DNA from: Trichomonas tenax | Lineage: Eukaryota > Parabasalia > Trichomonadida > Trichomonadidae | Assembly (NCBI GenBank): GCA_023091735.1 | Contig: JALKBU010000009.1 | Location: forward strand, 1-64,000 | Length of the DNA stretch: 64,000 bases | Direction of reading: 5' to 3' | In this document: one piece after another, positions 1 to 11,467 of the stretch | Numbering within the stretch: the first letter of the stretch is position 1 | Layout of the letters: every line of letters begins with the position of its first letter | Translations under genes and position numbers: made by a program | Notes under the pieces: model-generated | The model's database searches: none | Seen by the model: only the letters and a program-made list of their open reading frames with translations | Told to the model about the DNA's origin: nothing

Positions 1-77
1 AATTGCTCAAACAAGCCTTCAAAAACACAAATTTCTTAAAATTGAAGCCCCAAAAACACAAAAACACAGGCGAAACA

Positions 78-113
78 GTGCACGGCGGCCAACTTTAGTT
101 GGCCAGAGTGCAC
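78..113. repeat. 14-bp imperfect hairpin after the transposase remnant
   Basis: Two GTGCAC hexamers bracket GGCCAACT and AGTTGGCC with a 2-base loop and a 3x3 internal mismatch. It lies just beyond the stop codon of the minus-strand transposase remnant. It could be a transposon sub-terminal repeat or a 3'-end structure. Only the fold is visible. Confidence 0.55.
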
Positions 114-140
114 AATGTGTGTGTGTAGAATGCCAGTATT

Positions 141-704
141 TCATGAAGTTTTCAGCAGATTCTCCTTTAGAAAGTGGCTGTGGGACTTAAAGATGCGATC
201 TGCAACAAGTGTACCAGCTTTGGCTTTCAGAACCCCAAATACTCTTCGGTCTAAAGGTTGATATTTTTCGGTTCCTGATGTTGGGATGTAAATCAGCTGA
301 ATGTTGTTTGCAATTGCTCGCATTTGCACTTCATGTGTTGTGTGCGATGTGTATTTATCGAGAATAAGTGCAGATGGTTCGTTATTCGATCATTCTTTGA
401 GCAAATCTAGGTATTTCACCATATTTTCGGTGCTTGTGTTCTCGCCTTTCGAATGATCAACAATATATCGACCTCTAAACCGTGAGCTTTTGTCACTGAA
501 CTGTCTGTGGCACAATGTTGTTCCGGTTGCGAAAAAGATTGGCGTCATCTTTTCACTGGCCAGATTTACGGTTGCAATAGCCGTGAACTTGTGTTTTATG
601 TCCTGTGGAATTGCAGCCACTTCTTCGGCACCAACTTCAGCTAAAACTTCTCCATCTAGTAAGAGAGAGTCCATTGGACATGGCCCAAAAATAATCGTTA
701 TCAT
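141..704 (-). pseudogene. DDE-superfamily (pogo/Tc1-like) transposase remnant
   Basis: Two minus-strand open segments (704-390 and 329-141) are in the same frame and separated by an in-frame TGA at about 387-389. Read through, they give a DDE_1-type catalytic core: an N-terminal stretch like the RNase H-fold first strands (KFTAIATVNLAS...TPIFFATGTT), then LILDKYTSH, which fits the second catalytic Asp and following His of pogo-like transposases. A tail with YIPTSGTEKYQPLD follows, as in this family. The DNA-binding N-terminus is missing and sequence upstream of 704 is AT-rich non-coding, so the copy is both truncated and interrupted. I infer a dead element. A sequencing error at the TGA cannot be excluded but would not restore the missing N-terminus. 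Confidence 0.75.
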
Positions 705-1585
705 CGTGTCACCCCCTTCTTAAAAACCGTTGGTAAGAATGAATGAAATCTGAGTATTAAAATATCGATAATATGATTATTTTTAATTCAAAACTTATCG
801 TTAAAAAATAGAAAACAATCATATTATTCGATGTTGTCAGTTTTCACGCATTTTCATCCGCTTTCGCGCCCGTAAAAACGCAAAATGGATAATTTTTTAG
901 GAAATATCTTCAATATAATTGAAAAAAATTATGTTTAATTCTTTCTTAAAATGATTTGCCTATTTTCTATTGACATATTATTAATGCTATTAAAGTCTAA
1001 TACTTATTTTATTAATCTATAGATTTTGAAATGAATACATTTTTGACAACGGAATTCAATTACTTTTTGTACTAAATACTAAGTAACAAGTTTTCATAAA
1101 AACATTTCTCCATGATGAAAATATTTTTTGTCACTCATTTTACTTATATGCTATAGCATGATGCCTTAATTATTTGCATTTGACACCAAATTTATTTTTT
1201 AATCTCAATAAATTTTTCATTTTTTTTTTTTTTCAAAAATTTCGAAATAAGTTACAGTTCTAATAAAATTCAAGCTTTTAGACAATATCTATATAATTTT
1301 CTTTCAAGATAATGCCTTTTTTAAAATATTTATCAGAGATTATGTGGCTAGTTATATTGCAAAAAGTGAAGCTACTATGACCGACATTATGTTCCTAATC
1401 TTAACTCGACGAAAGAGGATTCTGTCGACAGAATGATGTTATCACTTTTATCAATTCAAATATCCAAAATGAATTAATTGATTTCCATTTCTTATATGTG
1501 TGAATGGTCGTATTGAATAACAATTCTATAGTACTAATGCAATAGAATGATAACATATTTATTAAAGAGAATACAAAATATACAC
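705..1585. other. Intergenic, nothing recognised
   Basis: AT-rich spacer of about 880 bases with a poly-T run near 1220. I see no open frame, RNA gene or repeat that I can support. Confidence 0.6.
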
Positions 1586-2782
1586 TTATTGAGTTTGCCT
1601 GATTGGCTTGCAGATGTAACGAAGAACATAGTTTGTCCAGAAGTACTTAATGAGTACAGCTAAAATACTTGCCAAAATCGAAAATTTCATTGACTTAGAC
1701 ATCACTATTTTGTTCTCTCTGTTAAGACGTCTTCCTTCAACGTATGTGTATCCGATTGCTTCATTTGGCTTCACCGTGTTAGATGGACACTGATTATTCA
1801 GTTTCACGTCGATGATATGAATTGGTAAGTTGTATTCGTGTCCATCGGGATCCTTTGTGAAACAGCAATTTTCGATGACGAGCATTTTGTAATCCATATA
1901 CACGACATATCCTTGTTCCGGTGAATTCTGAATGAATGAGCATCCCTCTATATATCCATTACCCGCTGGGTTTGTTACAAGCAGTGCTGATGCTGTAACT
2001 TTGTTATTTGATCTGTGCATGTTTTTATAAAAATTAGATGAATCAATGTGAATATTTGGGCAATCATCCAACGCGATAGCTCCATTGAAGACTGCAGCCG
2101 TGTTCATTATATTTGCGTGATCCATATAGAAGTTTCCATGGTTTGCTTGACAAAATCCGACGCAATTCATTGCAATAAGATCAGTTGCATTGATTGTCGA
2201 AAATATTATATCGCCGTATGTCATTAAGTGCATTGAAGAGAATAACTGGTCTGCACGCGATTCATGGAAAATACAATTCGAAACTAAAATATTTTGAGTG
2301 GTAATACTTGCTGATTTTATGTCACCAGAGTTTTCTGCGTGACACCTTGTGAATGAACAGAATTGCACACGTAAGGCTCCGTAATTCAGAATTGCTGCAT
2401 TTTTTCCATGAATTGTTGTGAAGTGACAGTATGAAACATCGAGGCCGGCCGTAGAGTATATTGCTGAACCGTTTACATCATGTGTATTAATTTTGTCAAA
2501 TATACAATCAGAAATTATCGCCATTTCATCTGTATAAATTTGCCGTTCTAAGATTCTTTTCAGAGAATTTTGATCAGAATCAATATGTAATGCTGATAAT
2601 AACCCGTTTTTGAAGTTTGTCTTCGAAATTCGAATATTTTTGATATCAAAAAGTCGAAATATTGAAGATGTGAATTGATTGAACGATGATTTTCCTATAT
2701 CAATGGAATTTAATTTTGATTTCGTTATTAGATTTGGTCCAATAATATTCTGAAGTCTGAGTGATGCAATCGAAAAATTCAT
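1586..2782 (-). CDS. Pmp-like beta-helix surface protein with C-terminal membrane anchor
   Basis: The 398-residue product is built of short repeats with regularly spaced asparagine, serine and cysteine (SNCIFHES, EGCSFIQNS, ENCCFTK), the pattern of right-handed parallel beta-helix proteins of the polymorphic-membrane-protein-like families that are expanded in trichomonads. One hydrophobic span near residues 365-383 is followed by a basic tail (RYICKPIRQTQ), which suggests a type I anchor. No convincing signal peptide is seen at the N-terminus, so the gene may be 5'-truncated or the start may lie further upstream. TATAAATG immediately precedes or forms the chosen start, as in two other genes here. 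The likely role is at the cell surface (adhesion or interaction); the exact function is unknown. A related frame begins at the other end of the window. Confidence 0.65.
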   Translation of the reverse strand: MNFSIASLRLQNIIGPNLITKSKLNSIDIGKSSFNQFTSSIFRLFDIKNIRISKTNFKNGLLSALHIDSDQNSLKRILERQIYTDEMAIISDCIFDKINTHDVNGSAIYSTAGLDVSYCHFTTIHGKNAAILNYGALRVQFCSFTRCHAENSGDIKSASITTQNILVSNCIFHESRADQLFSSMHLMTYGDIIFSTINATDLIAMNCVGFCQANHGNFYMDHANIMNTAAVFNGAIALDDCPNIHIDSSNFYKNMHRSNNKVTASALLVTNPAGNGYIEGCSFIQNSPEQGYVVYMDYKMLVIENCCFTKDPDGHEYNLPIHIIDVKLNNQCPSNTVKPNEAIGYTYVEGRRLNRENKIVMSKSMKFSILASILAVLIKYFWTNYVLRYICKPIRQTQ

Positions 2783-3045
2783 TTATAAAATATGACATAA
2801 TAACAATGAAATATTAACACCAATAACGAAGGATATCTTTAGACTTAATATTTTTGGCTGAAGTGCAATTAAATAAATTTCATAAATTATATTTTTAAAA
2901 TCAATCCTATAATAGTTTATATTTAAATTAAGCTCACGAATGATTGTTTATATTCAGCATTGATTGTTGTTAAAAAAGAAATTTTAAAATAATAATATGA
3001 TTTACAAGAAAACCAATTTGTATATTGAAAGATAACATATAGTCA

Positions 3046-4278
3046 TTAGTGAATAGAAAGGAAAGCGTCCGAAGTTCTGAGATGCTCTAAGAATGAACGT
3101 CTGCTCTTAAAGTTCTCAGCAGCATCTAATTTAACCAATATTTGGATGATTTCTTTGTTGAAATCGTTGTTTCTTGTTGTTAAATTGTTAATTTCAACCT
3201 CAAGATTTGCTGTTTCTCCGTTTTCTGGCTCAACTTTGATATCACCGGCTTCTTTTTGTTTACTTTTGACAGCTTTCTTCATCTTTGTCGCATGGTCTTT
3301 GAGTTTTTCAACTTGTTCGAGCAATTTTGTTTCGTATTCTGGCTTGAGAATATCTTCAGCCTCCTTTATTTGTTTAAGAAGATCTTGGATCTCTGGGTCT
3401 TTGTTTTCAGCATATTTTTCAAGTAATAATGGTGAATTTGCTTCTTCATTATATTTCTGTAGTTTTTGCTTTAAATCTTCAATTTCATTTTGAAGGGAGT
3501 TCTTTGTTGAGTCAGGAACATCTGGAATTTCTGAAGATTCTTTTTCTAATTTTGCATTTTCAGCCATAGCAGCATCTAATTCTGCTTTGAAGTTTGCTGC
3601 CTCTGGAGAAAGCTCAGGAGCAGAATCTGGTGAGTTTTGTATATCAGCATATTCCTTTTTAAGTCTTTCTAATTCAGATTTAAGTGTGCGATTTTTAACT
3701 TCGAGTTTTCTAAGTTCCGCTCTGTTAACTTCTGGTGCTTTTGCAGGAGTTTCGACTGGCTTCTCTTCTGGCTCTTGTTTCGGAATAATTTTTTCTTCTT
3801 TTTGTGGTTGAGTGTTTGATGCTTCATTTGCACCTCCACCAACATTGTTTGCAATAAGGATTGAGCGTATTTCGTTTTGGACCTCCTGTGAGCAAGTTAA
3901 AGTGACTTTCTTAACTTCATCCACGTGTTGAGAGCAAAACATGAAGCAAATGAATGAAATTACGAAATTTGGAAGCGCCTCCGGTTTAGAACGTCTCGCG
4001 ATTGTTGTTGCTTCAATTTGAATTTTAATTCCTTTTTCATTAAACGGACCTTCGATTTCTTTTCCTAAAGTGCGGATATTTTTCATTGCTGTGAGCCAAT
4101 CATCGGCCTTTTTAGGCGCTGCTAAAGAATTGAGATCAACTTTTCCATCGGCAGCGAAATTGTACAATTTTGCAAGAGCAAAGCAGTAGATGAGGTCATC
4201 AAATTTCTCGGCGTCAGATTTTTCAACGCAACTGAACGCTCTGATCCACTCGAGAACGAGATCTTGATTTATTGACAT
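3046..4278 (-). CDS. Coiled-coil protein with a CH-like N-terminal domain
   Basis: About 410 residues. The open frame extends upstream to a TTG, but the first ATG (MSINQDLVLEW) is at 4278 and is preceded by TGACAATTTATAAA, so I start there. Residues 1 to about 125 are globular and helical, with a W/F/L pattern (LVLEWIRAFSC...DDLIYCFALAKL) resembling the calponin-homology-like N-domains of HOOK, NDC80 and IFT proteins. A low-complexity Pro/Glu segment follows, then long heptad-rich coiled coil from about 185 to 395. This layout is typical of cytoskeletal or intraflagellar adaptors. The CH-like assignment is pattern-based and tentative; the coiled coil is certain. Confidence 0.6.
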   Translation of the reverse strand: MSINQDLVLEWIRAFSCVEKSDAEKFDDLIYCFALAKLYNFAADGKVDLNSLAAPKKADDWLTAMKNIRTLGKEIEGPFNEKGIKIQIEATTIARRSKPEALPNFVISFICFMFCSQHVDEVKKVTLTCSQEVQNEIRSILIANNVGGGANEASNTQPQKEEKIIPKQEPEEKPVETPAKAPEVNRAELRKLEVKNRTLKSELERLKKEYADIQNSPDSAPELSPEAANFKAELDAAMAENAKLEKESSEIPDVPDSTKNSLQNEIEDLKQKLQKYNEEANSPLLLEKYAENKDPEIQDLLKQIKEAEDILKPEYETKLLEQVEKLKDHATKMKKAVKSKQKEAGDIKVEPENGETANLEVEINNLTTRNNDFNKEIIQILVKLDAAENFKSRRSFLEHLRTSDAFLSIH

Positions 4279-5088
4279 TTTATAAATTGTCACTTTTGTC
4301 AAATATTATTTTCCCTCTATTTTTATCCCATAACTCCAACACCGTCCAAATTATCTATTTTCAAATCAAAACAGTGAGTTTCATTAATTCAATTCTTAGA
4401 TTCAACATTTCATTGACATCTTATTGAATTAGATCATAAAACACATTGAAATTCTTATACACTTTGTTGCCATATCGAAGTAGTTTCAGTGGAATCATTA
4501 TAACATTCTTTGTAATCAAATGATCATCGATTCAGCCAAAAATAATGAAAATGAAAAGTGTTGCTTAATGATTCGAATAGACTAATAGAAGTATTATTAT
4601 GTTCATAGTTTATCATATGTGTTTAACTAAAATATCAATTGAAAAATCAAAATCTTCATGCTCTATTTTGTTATATAATGCTAAAAGCGCCGCTGTAGTG
4701 TTCATCGAGTTGGAGTTATAGTTTTACCTACAATGAGATTCAATTTCTTAATAATATAATTTTTATCAAATTTCATCTGATTAATATAGAGATTAAAGTT
4801 TGAATCCTATTGGAATCTCCAATAATTTCAAAGCTCAGCACAATTCTCATCAACAAAATAATCAAAATGCTTTTTCATCATAAAAATGCCTAAATTCGTA
4901 TCAAAGTTTGTGCCGAACTTAAACGCAATGATTCACATGATTGTAGATATTTTACGACTTGATTTGCTAGATAAATATATACATCGGAATGTGTCTTATG
5001 AAATGGAAAAACAATTTAAGCTATAATTCAACCATTGATGTGTTTTATAAATAAAATTTTAACACGCTAAATAAGGTTATTCAAATAT
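4279..5088. other. Intergenic, nothing recognised
   Basis: 810-base AT-rich spacer between divergently oriented genes. No supported feature apart from promoter-like AT-rich stretches at both ends. Confidence 0.6.
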
Positions 5089-6627
5089 ATGCGACGAATT
5101 CAACTCACTTCAAACTTTCTCCCAAAAAACAAAAAAGATGCCAAAGCGTTGAGTTTTGGTGTTATAATCGAACCTCCAAAGGCAAACAACATCGAATGCA
5201 TTGAAACTTCGCTTATAAATTGCACAAATTGTGGAGCTTTCTATAAAAACGGAAATAATTGTCCTATTTGCAATGCAGGGTCCATAAAACCTATAAGTTC
5301 ATGCTTTGTTGAAGAATTTTGCTATAAATTACCAGATAATACAAATAAAAATCGCATAATTTGCTTCATATTCGATTTATCGATGCCAGGAGCACTTCTA
5401 CAATGTATAATATCACAGCTTATGGAGGAAACTTTTGTCCAATCCCTCGGAAATGACAAATTTATCTTAATTTTCAATGAAAAAAATCCAATTTTCATTT
5501 GCAAGAAACACGGAGTTCTACACATGCAAATAGGACTTGTAAAAGATGAACCAATCAATTATATTTTCCCTGCATCTTCTTTACCGCAAATCTTCGAAGA
5601 AGTCCTTGTTTTGATTTCAACATTTGGTTTCCAGACATTCACAGATAAATCCATTATTTCTATTTTTGATTCTCTCAAATATTGGAAGCCAGACAAAGTT
5701 ATCTTCTTTTATTCGAATTCTATTCCGGTTTTACCGAATATTCCTTATGTTGTCAACTGCATTAATGTTACTTTTCCCTCAAGCAAGTCCACGACGCCTT
5801 TCTCTGTGTTCTACACAAATAAATTTTCATTGCTTCAAATTCAGCAAACATCGCGTAACATCAACAGATATTTATCACTAATTCTCGACAGAAACATTCC
5901 AACATGCACGCAGACACAGATAGTTGTATCCGGAGGCTTGAATATCGAATGGATTTCAGGCCCATTCGAAGAAATATGCAAGAGAACGAGACAAGTAACA
6001 ATCGGGTCTTCGTTCAATCATGCTTTAAATTCGATAATGTGCGCACTTTCTATTTCCAGCAGTTTCAAAAATGTCGATACTTTTGCTTTGCAAATCACAT
6101 CAACAAGCGACAATGGCGCAATATACGTCGCAAATAACTACTTTAGAAAGGCAGCTTCACCGCACGAGTTTGATCTTTCATTTAATTTTTATGCATACGG
6201 AATAATGCATTTACGGCAGCAAGCTGTTTCATACTTCGCACAAAGGGGCTTCTTCGATCGCAAGTTCGAATGGAACTCTAAACACATTCCTTGCGAGGAA
6301 GAGTCTAAAAGTTTTGTAAGGCGTCTTATCAAGAGATTTAGTGGCGTCATTTCATCACAAAGCCCTCTCACGCCTGCGCAGATCGAATACTTCTTGTTTC
6401 TCATAAACAACCTCGGCATCTCTTTCATTAGCGACGTCATCAACAACTTGATCGCGCCTCCGAATGATGAATACATTCTGATTCCTCCATTCTTGTTTTA
6501 CGTCAAAGACACTAAACACGATGAGCAACAAGAATTCGATCTGCTTAAAGGTGGAGCAATAATCATTACAGAATACTTGGATTCTCTTGCTTTTGATAAG
6601 TTATTAACCATTATTTCATTGCAGTAG
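5089..6627 (+). CDS. Divergent Sec23-like protein
   Basis: 512 residues. After a short N-terminus, a zinc ribbon is formed by Cys45, Cys48, Cys58 and Cys61 (CTNCGAFYKNGNNCPIC). Next comes a trunk-like domain starting ICFIFDLSMPGALLQ, which fits the Sec23 pattern in which a beta strand leads into a helix after the zinc finger. A beta-sandwich/helical part (GGLNIEWISGPFEEICKRT through the FARRG-like region near 390-400) follows. Sec23 is the COPII coat subunit that activates Sar1 at ER exit sites. This copy is much shorter than typical Sec23 (about 750 residues) and its zinc knuckle spacing is shorter, so it is probably a paralog with altered function. Family membership is inferred from pattern and order, not from a search. 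Confidence 0.5.
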   Translation: MRRIQLTSNFLPKNKKDAKALSFGVIIEPPKANNIECIETSLINCTNCGAFYKNGNNCPICNAGSIKPISSCFVEEFCYKLPDNTNKNRIICFIFDLSMPGALLQCIISQLMEETFVQSLGNDKFILIFNEKNPIFICKKHGVLHMQIGLVKDEPINYIFPASSLPQIFEEVLVLISTFGFQTFTDKSIISIFDSLKYWKPDKVIFFYSNSIPVLPNIPYVVNCINVTFPSSKSTTPFSVFYTNKFSLLQIQQTSRNINRYLSLILDRNIPTCTQTQIVVSGGLNIEWISGPFEEICKRTRQVTIGSSFNHALNSIMCALSISSSFKNVDTFALQITSTSDNGAIYVANNYFRKAASPHEFDLSFNFYAYGIMHLRQQAVSYFAQRGFFDRKFEWNSKHIPCEEESKSFVRRLIKRFSGVISSQSPLTPAQIEYFLFLINNLGISFISDVINNLIAPPNDEYILIPPFLFYVKDTKHDEQQEFDLLKGGAIIITEYLDSLAFDKLLTIISLQ

Positions 6628-6706
6628 TATTAATTTTTTTTGTTTGTAAAAATGTTTTAATGTTTGAAAATATATATAGAATTTATAATTTTTGTGGTAA
6701 GAGAGT

Positions 6707-8410
<1,704 letters not shown>

Positions 8411-8429
8411 TTATCGTTCACCGATCAAT

Positions 8430-8545
8430 TATGAAATAAATGTTCGGTTCACTTGGCGAAGGAACCAAAACCGGTCGTTTCGGGACCTGGTGGAGCTGCC
8501 TGCGCAGTATGGGAAACGATTCCCAAAATTTTTAACTCTGGCCAA
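8430..8545. other. GC-rich, foldable segment with Sm-like site
   Basis: About 100 bases unusually rich in G/C for an intergenic region. It contains short palindromes (GGTCGTTTCGGGACC, GGGAAACGATTCCC). On the minus strand, an AAAATTTTGGG stretch resembling an Sm site precedes the GGGAATCGTTTCCC hairpin. I cannot match it to tRNA, U1, U2, U4, U5 or U6. It may be an unrecognised small RNA or a regulatory region of HSP60. Confidence 0.25.
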
Positions 8546-8569
8546 ATATTGCATATCGTAATCATCTTT

Positions 8570-8640
8570 GTTTTTGACATTGTAAATTTTTGTCATTTTA
8601 CAATTTTCTGACATTTTACATTTTTGTCATGTAAACTATT
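8570..8640. promoter_or_regulatory. TGWCNNGTAA-type motif cluster
   Basis: TGTCATGTAAA at 8625-8635 and several related TGTCATTTTACA/TGACATTTTACA blocks lie in 70 bases, about 200 bases upstream of HSP60. The same element recurs near many other starts in the window. Function unknown. Confidence 0.5.
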
Positions 8641-9134
8641 TAATGACTTGAATTGTGTTATTGAAATGTTTAGGCAAATAATAATGTTGATTATATTTCG
8701 GATGATAGCGTTTTGCTTTTGGGTATTGGCTGAAATGATTTGATGAATTAAAATAACTTTTTCTTACTGATGTTTCAGAGGCATATGATTATTATCTCTT
8801 TCAAAATGATGTGCTCTTTATGAAATAAATGGGGGAGGATTGATTTAAATACATCTCATTGATTTTTTATTGTTATATTACACCAATTGATCTGGTTTGT
8901 TTTACACGAATTTAGAAAATACATCTTTATATTCCTTTTGATTGAGTAAATTACATGACCAAAAAGAAGAGAAAGTAGCGGTAAAGAATGGATGCAGAGA
9001 ATTTCTCCACATTTTATGTAAGAGTCACAGAAAAAGTTAAATATTGCACCTCATTTGAAGTATACAGATTTACATAATGGAAATAGAAATCATACTATAT
9101 TTTGATAAAACATACATTAGTATTTATTATAAAC
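8641..9134. other. Intergenic, nothing further recognised
   Basis: AT-rich spacer of about 490 bases between the motif cluster and the 3' end of the next minus-strand gene. No feature supported. Confidence 0.55.
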
Positions 9135-10487
9135 TCATTCTTCTTCCTCCAAATTAAACAGTTTCTTAAAATTCTCAATGATTTGATAATCATCATCATT
9201 AAAATCGATGCTATCATCCAAAAGCTCAGCTACTTCTGCTGATTGAATTTGCTCAACAATCCTTTGTTCATCACCGCGAGTTTTGAAAAGAACAAACATT
9301 TTCATGAATATTCTGCAAACTACAGTTGCGGCAAGTTCAGACTGTTGTATGAATGGTAGCAAATTAATAATGATGTTTTTCTCATATCCAGCAGCTGCAA
9401 AATCAAATCCTCCATTATGAATGCATGCATTGACTATCGAAACAATTGCAGATATACAGGAATAAGGAACTTGTGGCAAGAAATCAATCATCATCTTAAA
9501 TTGTTCAATGTTGATGAGATTGACAGTTGGATCAACAAGATTTCGATCTGTGATACATCGTTGGATGAACTTTATTCCATCAACTCTATATTCTTCACTA
9601 ATCTCTGAGTTATAAAACATCGAAAATGCTTTTTGAATAATATCTGAATCAATGATTGCGCAATATAAATCAGTCATATCCACTCTATTGTCGAATCCAT
9701 ATGCTAAAGCTTTGAATGTTATCGATAGTGCTTCTTCATTATCAACGCTATTGATGAACCTCGATAATAACACTTCGTCTTCCTCTTCATGCTCCATCAA
9801 GAAGATAACATCAGACGGCGTGTGTTTTATTTTTTCTTCGAAAATTTTCGCGATAGTTATGACGTCATATTCATCGGAAAAATGCATATAATCGGAAATA
9901 TATTTGCAAATTTCTTGGAAGCAGTCGTAATCGTTATGAAATAGAACAATGTTGTAAAAATAATCGACTAATATATTTGGATTTTCGAGATCTTCAAATC
10001 CTAAAATTGGTAAACAACAAATTTGAGTATCATCCATAGCCTGAATCAAATTTATGAGAACATCTAAAGCTATTCTCACCATTGTTTCAGAATTATCTGG
10101 ATTTTTTATAAATTCAATTAAAAAATTGTAAAACTCAAGATCAATCAAATTCAAAGCTATTTCCTTGATGTTAGATATTGCATTCAGAGACTTTAATATC
10201 GAACCATGAATGCCAAATGATGGTCCATCGATTTGATCAAGCAAAAATCCGCAAATGTTAGTGCTGATATAAACAGAAGGATCTACGTTGAAATTTTCAT
10301 CATTTAATGCATCAGACAATGCCTTAAATAGTATCAAAGCATCCGGACTTGAAAAATCTTGTATCTCTGTGAGCTTATTAAACAAATCAAGGTAGTTTTC
10401 TCGACAAGTGGCATCTTCTATTTCATTATCTACAGGAAGTGATGAAGTTTTCGATTTAGAAGTCTCTATTTTGTAATCATCATTCAT
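9135..10487 (-). CDS. Armadillo/HEAT-like helical-repeat protein
   Basis: 450 residues, acidic, almost entirely alpha-helical with repeated Leu/Ile-rich helix pairs (LIDLEFYNFLIEFI, MVRIALDVLINLIQAM), as in ARM-like repeat proteins. The acidic C-terminus ends in EEEE. No catalytic motif. A second protein of similar length and architecture lies just beyond PSMG2, and the two share a C-terminal layout of an acidic linker followed by a final helix, suggesting paralogs. The start ATG is 121 bases from that of PSMG2 on the opposite strand, so the two genes share a promoter region. Partner and process unknown. Confidence 0.6.
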   Translation of the reverse strand: MNDDYKIETSKSKTSSLPVDNEIEDATCRENYLDLFNKLTEIQDFSSPDALILFKALSDALNDENFNVDPSVYISTNICGFLLDQIDGPSFGIHGSILKSLNAISNIKEIALNLIDLEFYNFLIEFIKNPDNSETMVRIALDVLINLIQAMDDTQICCLPILGFEDLENPNILVDYFYNIVLFHNDYDCFQEICKYISDYMHFSDEYDVITIAKIFEEKIKHTPSDVIFLMEHEEEDEVLLSRFINSVDNEEALSITFKALAYGFDNRVDMTDLYCAIIDSDIIQKAFSMFYNSEISEEYRVDGIKFIQRCITDRNLVDPTVNLINIEQFKMMIDFLPQVPYSCISAIVSIVNACIHNGGFDFAAAGYEKNIIINLLPFIQQSELAATVVCRIFMKMFVLFKTRGDEQRIVEQIQSAEVAELLDDSIDFNDDDYQIIENFKKLFNLEEEE

Positions 10488-10592
10488 AAATTTGACTTCC
10501 TGTCCATTTACAAAACAAAATTTACCAAATCACCCCCCTTATAATTTTTCGCAACCCTATATTTATAATAAAAATAGGGGGTTGCATCCGAC

Positions 10593-10598
10593 TCATTT
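10593..10598 (+). promoter_or_regulatory. Initiator (Inr) of PSMG2
   Basis: TCATTT, matching TCAYTW, 11 bases upstream of the ATG at 10609. It fixes the start and rejects the longer open frame beginning at a TTG. Confidence 0.7.
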
Positions 10599-10608
10599 TT
10601 TTCATCAA

Positions 10609-11298
10609 ATGAAATATATTCCTGTTGAAGAATGCTCTCTCGAAGGAAGGACACTGATCTTTCCATCCTGCGGCTCATCAGCCGTCGATCAGTTGACAGT
10701 CGACTTGATTTGCTACAAATTCGGCAAATTAGTCGGAAGATTTATTTCTAATAACATTGACATGGTTGTTTCACCAGACCCATACAAGAAAGAGGGTGGA
10801 CAGCTCGCCACTGCTATTGATGTCTACGTAGGAGAATCTTCTCATCTTGGACCAATCGCAATGTTACGCATTGCATCAGCAATACCAAAGCCAAAGCGCA
10901 AAATATTAGAATTTGCAAAGGAATTAATTCAGTTTTCGCAAGAAAATAAAATTAAAGATATTTTACTCGTTCGCTCGGTTTCATCTGTCTTTTGCTTAGA
11001 ACAGCAAATCCGTGATTGGCCGGTTGCACTCAGAATCGAAGGCGAATTATCTTCTAAAATCAAGTTCACTCAGATGGAAGACTATTCACAGATCCAGCAA
11101 GTTATGAGAGACGCAGTTTTTGGTGATCTTTATAACTGCTTGAAATTCATTGCAAAAGAATCATCAATTCCAATTTCTTCCACATTTTTCTTTGTTCACG
11201 AAGGCAGAGACTTTAATGAGGCTGTTTTCTATGCCAAACAGTTAACAAAGGAGGAAAAGATGGATGTTCCATACTCATGGGAGTTAGTGGTCGAGTAA
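10609..11298 (+). CDS. PSMG2: Proteasome assembly chaperone 2 (PAC2)
   Basis: 229 residues from the ATG at 10609 (MKYIPVEECSLEG). The PAC2 layout is clear: an early LIFPSCGSSAVDQLTVDLI segment, equivalent to the 'vGNVGqlA.DLLI' region of PAC2, then VVSPDPY and a central Rossmann-like strand pattern (IKDILLVRSVSS). The C-terminal helices (FGDLYNCLKFIAKESSIP, FNEAVFYAKQL) end in PYSWELVVE, comparable to the C-terminal 'iPsSWr.lfg' of animal PSMG2. PAC1-PAC2 heterodimers scaffold 20S proteasome alpha-ring assembly. Typical length for the family. An Inr lies just upstream. Identification rests on motif order. Confidence 0.75.
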   Translation: MKYIPVEECSLEGRTLIFPSCGSSAVDQLTVDLICYKFGKLVGRFISNNIDMVVSPDPYKKEGGQLATAIDVYVGESSHLGPIAMLRIASAIPKPKRKILEFAKELIQFSQENKIKDILLVRSVSSVFCLEQQIRDWPVALRIEGELSSKIKFTQMEDYSQIQQVMRDAVFGDLYNCLKFIAKESSIPISSTFFFVHEGRDFNEAVFYAKQLTKEEKMDVPYSWELVVE

Positions 11299-11467
11299 TT
11301 TCATATATTTAATTTCTAATCTTTCATAAAATTAATCTTGTTTTTCCATTTTTCAATGCATAAGTCTCTAATGTATATATAACATAGATTTAACTTACAT
11401 TTAAAAATATGACAAATAAATATATTACAAGTCAGATTTAAAAAAAAAACAAAAGTGAAAGATTTTA

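Noticed and set aside
8430..8545. tRNA gene
   Set aside because: Small palindromes and GC content suggested one, but no cloverleaf, T-arm GTTCRA box or acceptor pairing can be drawn.
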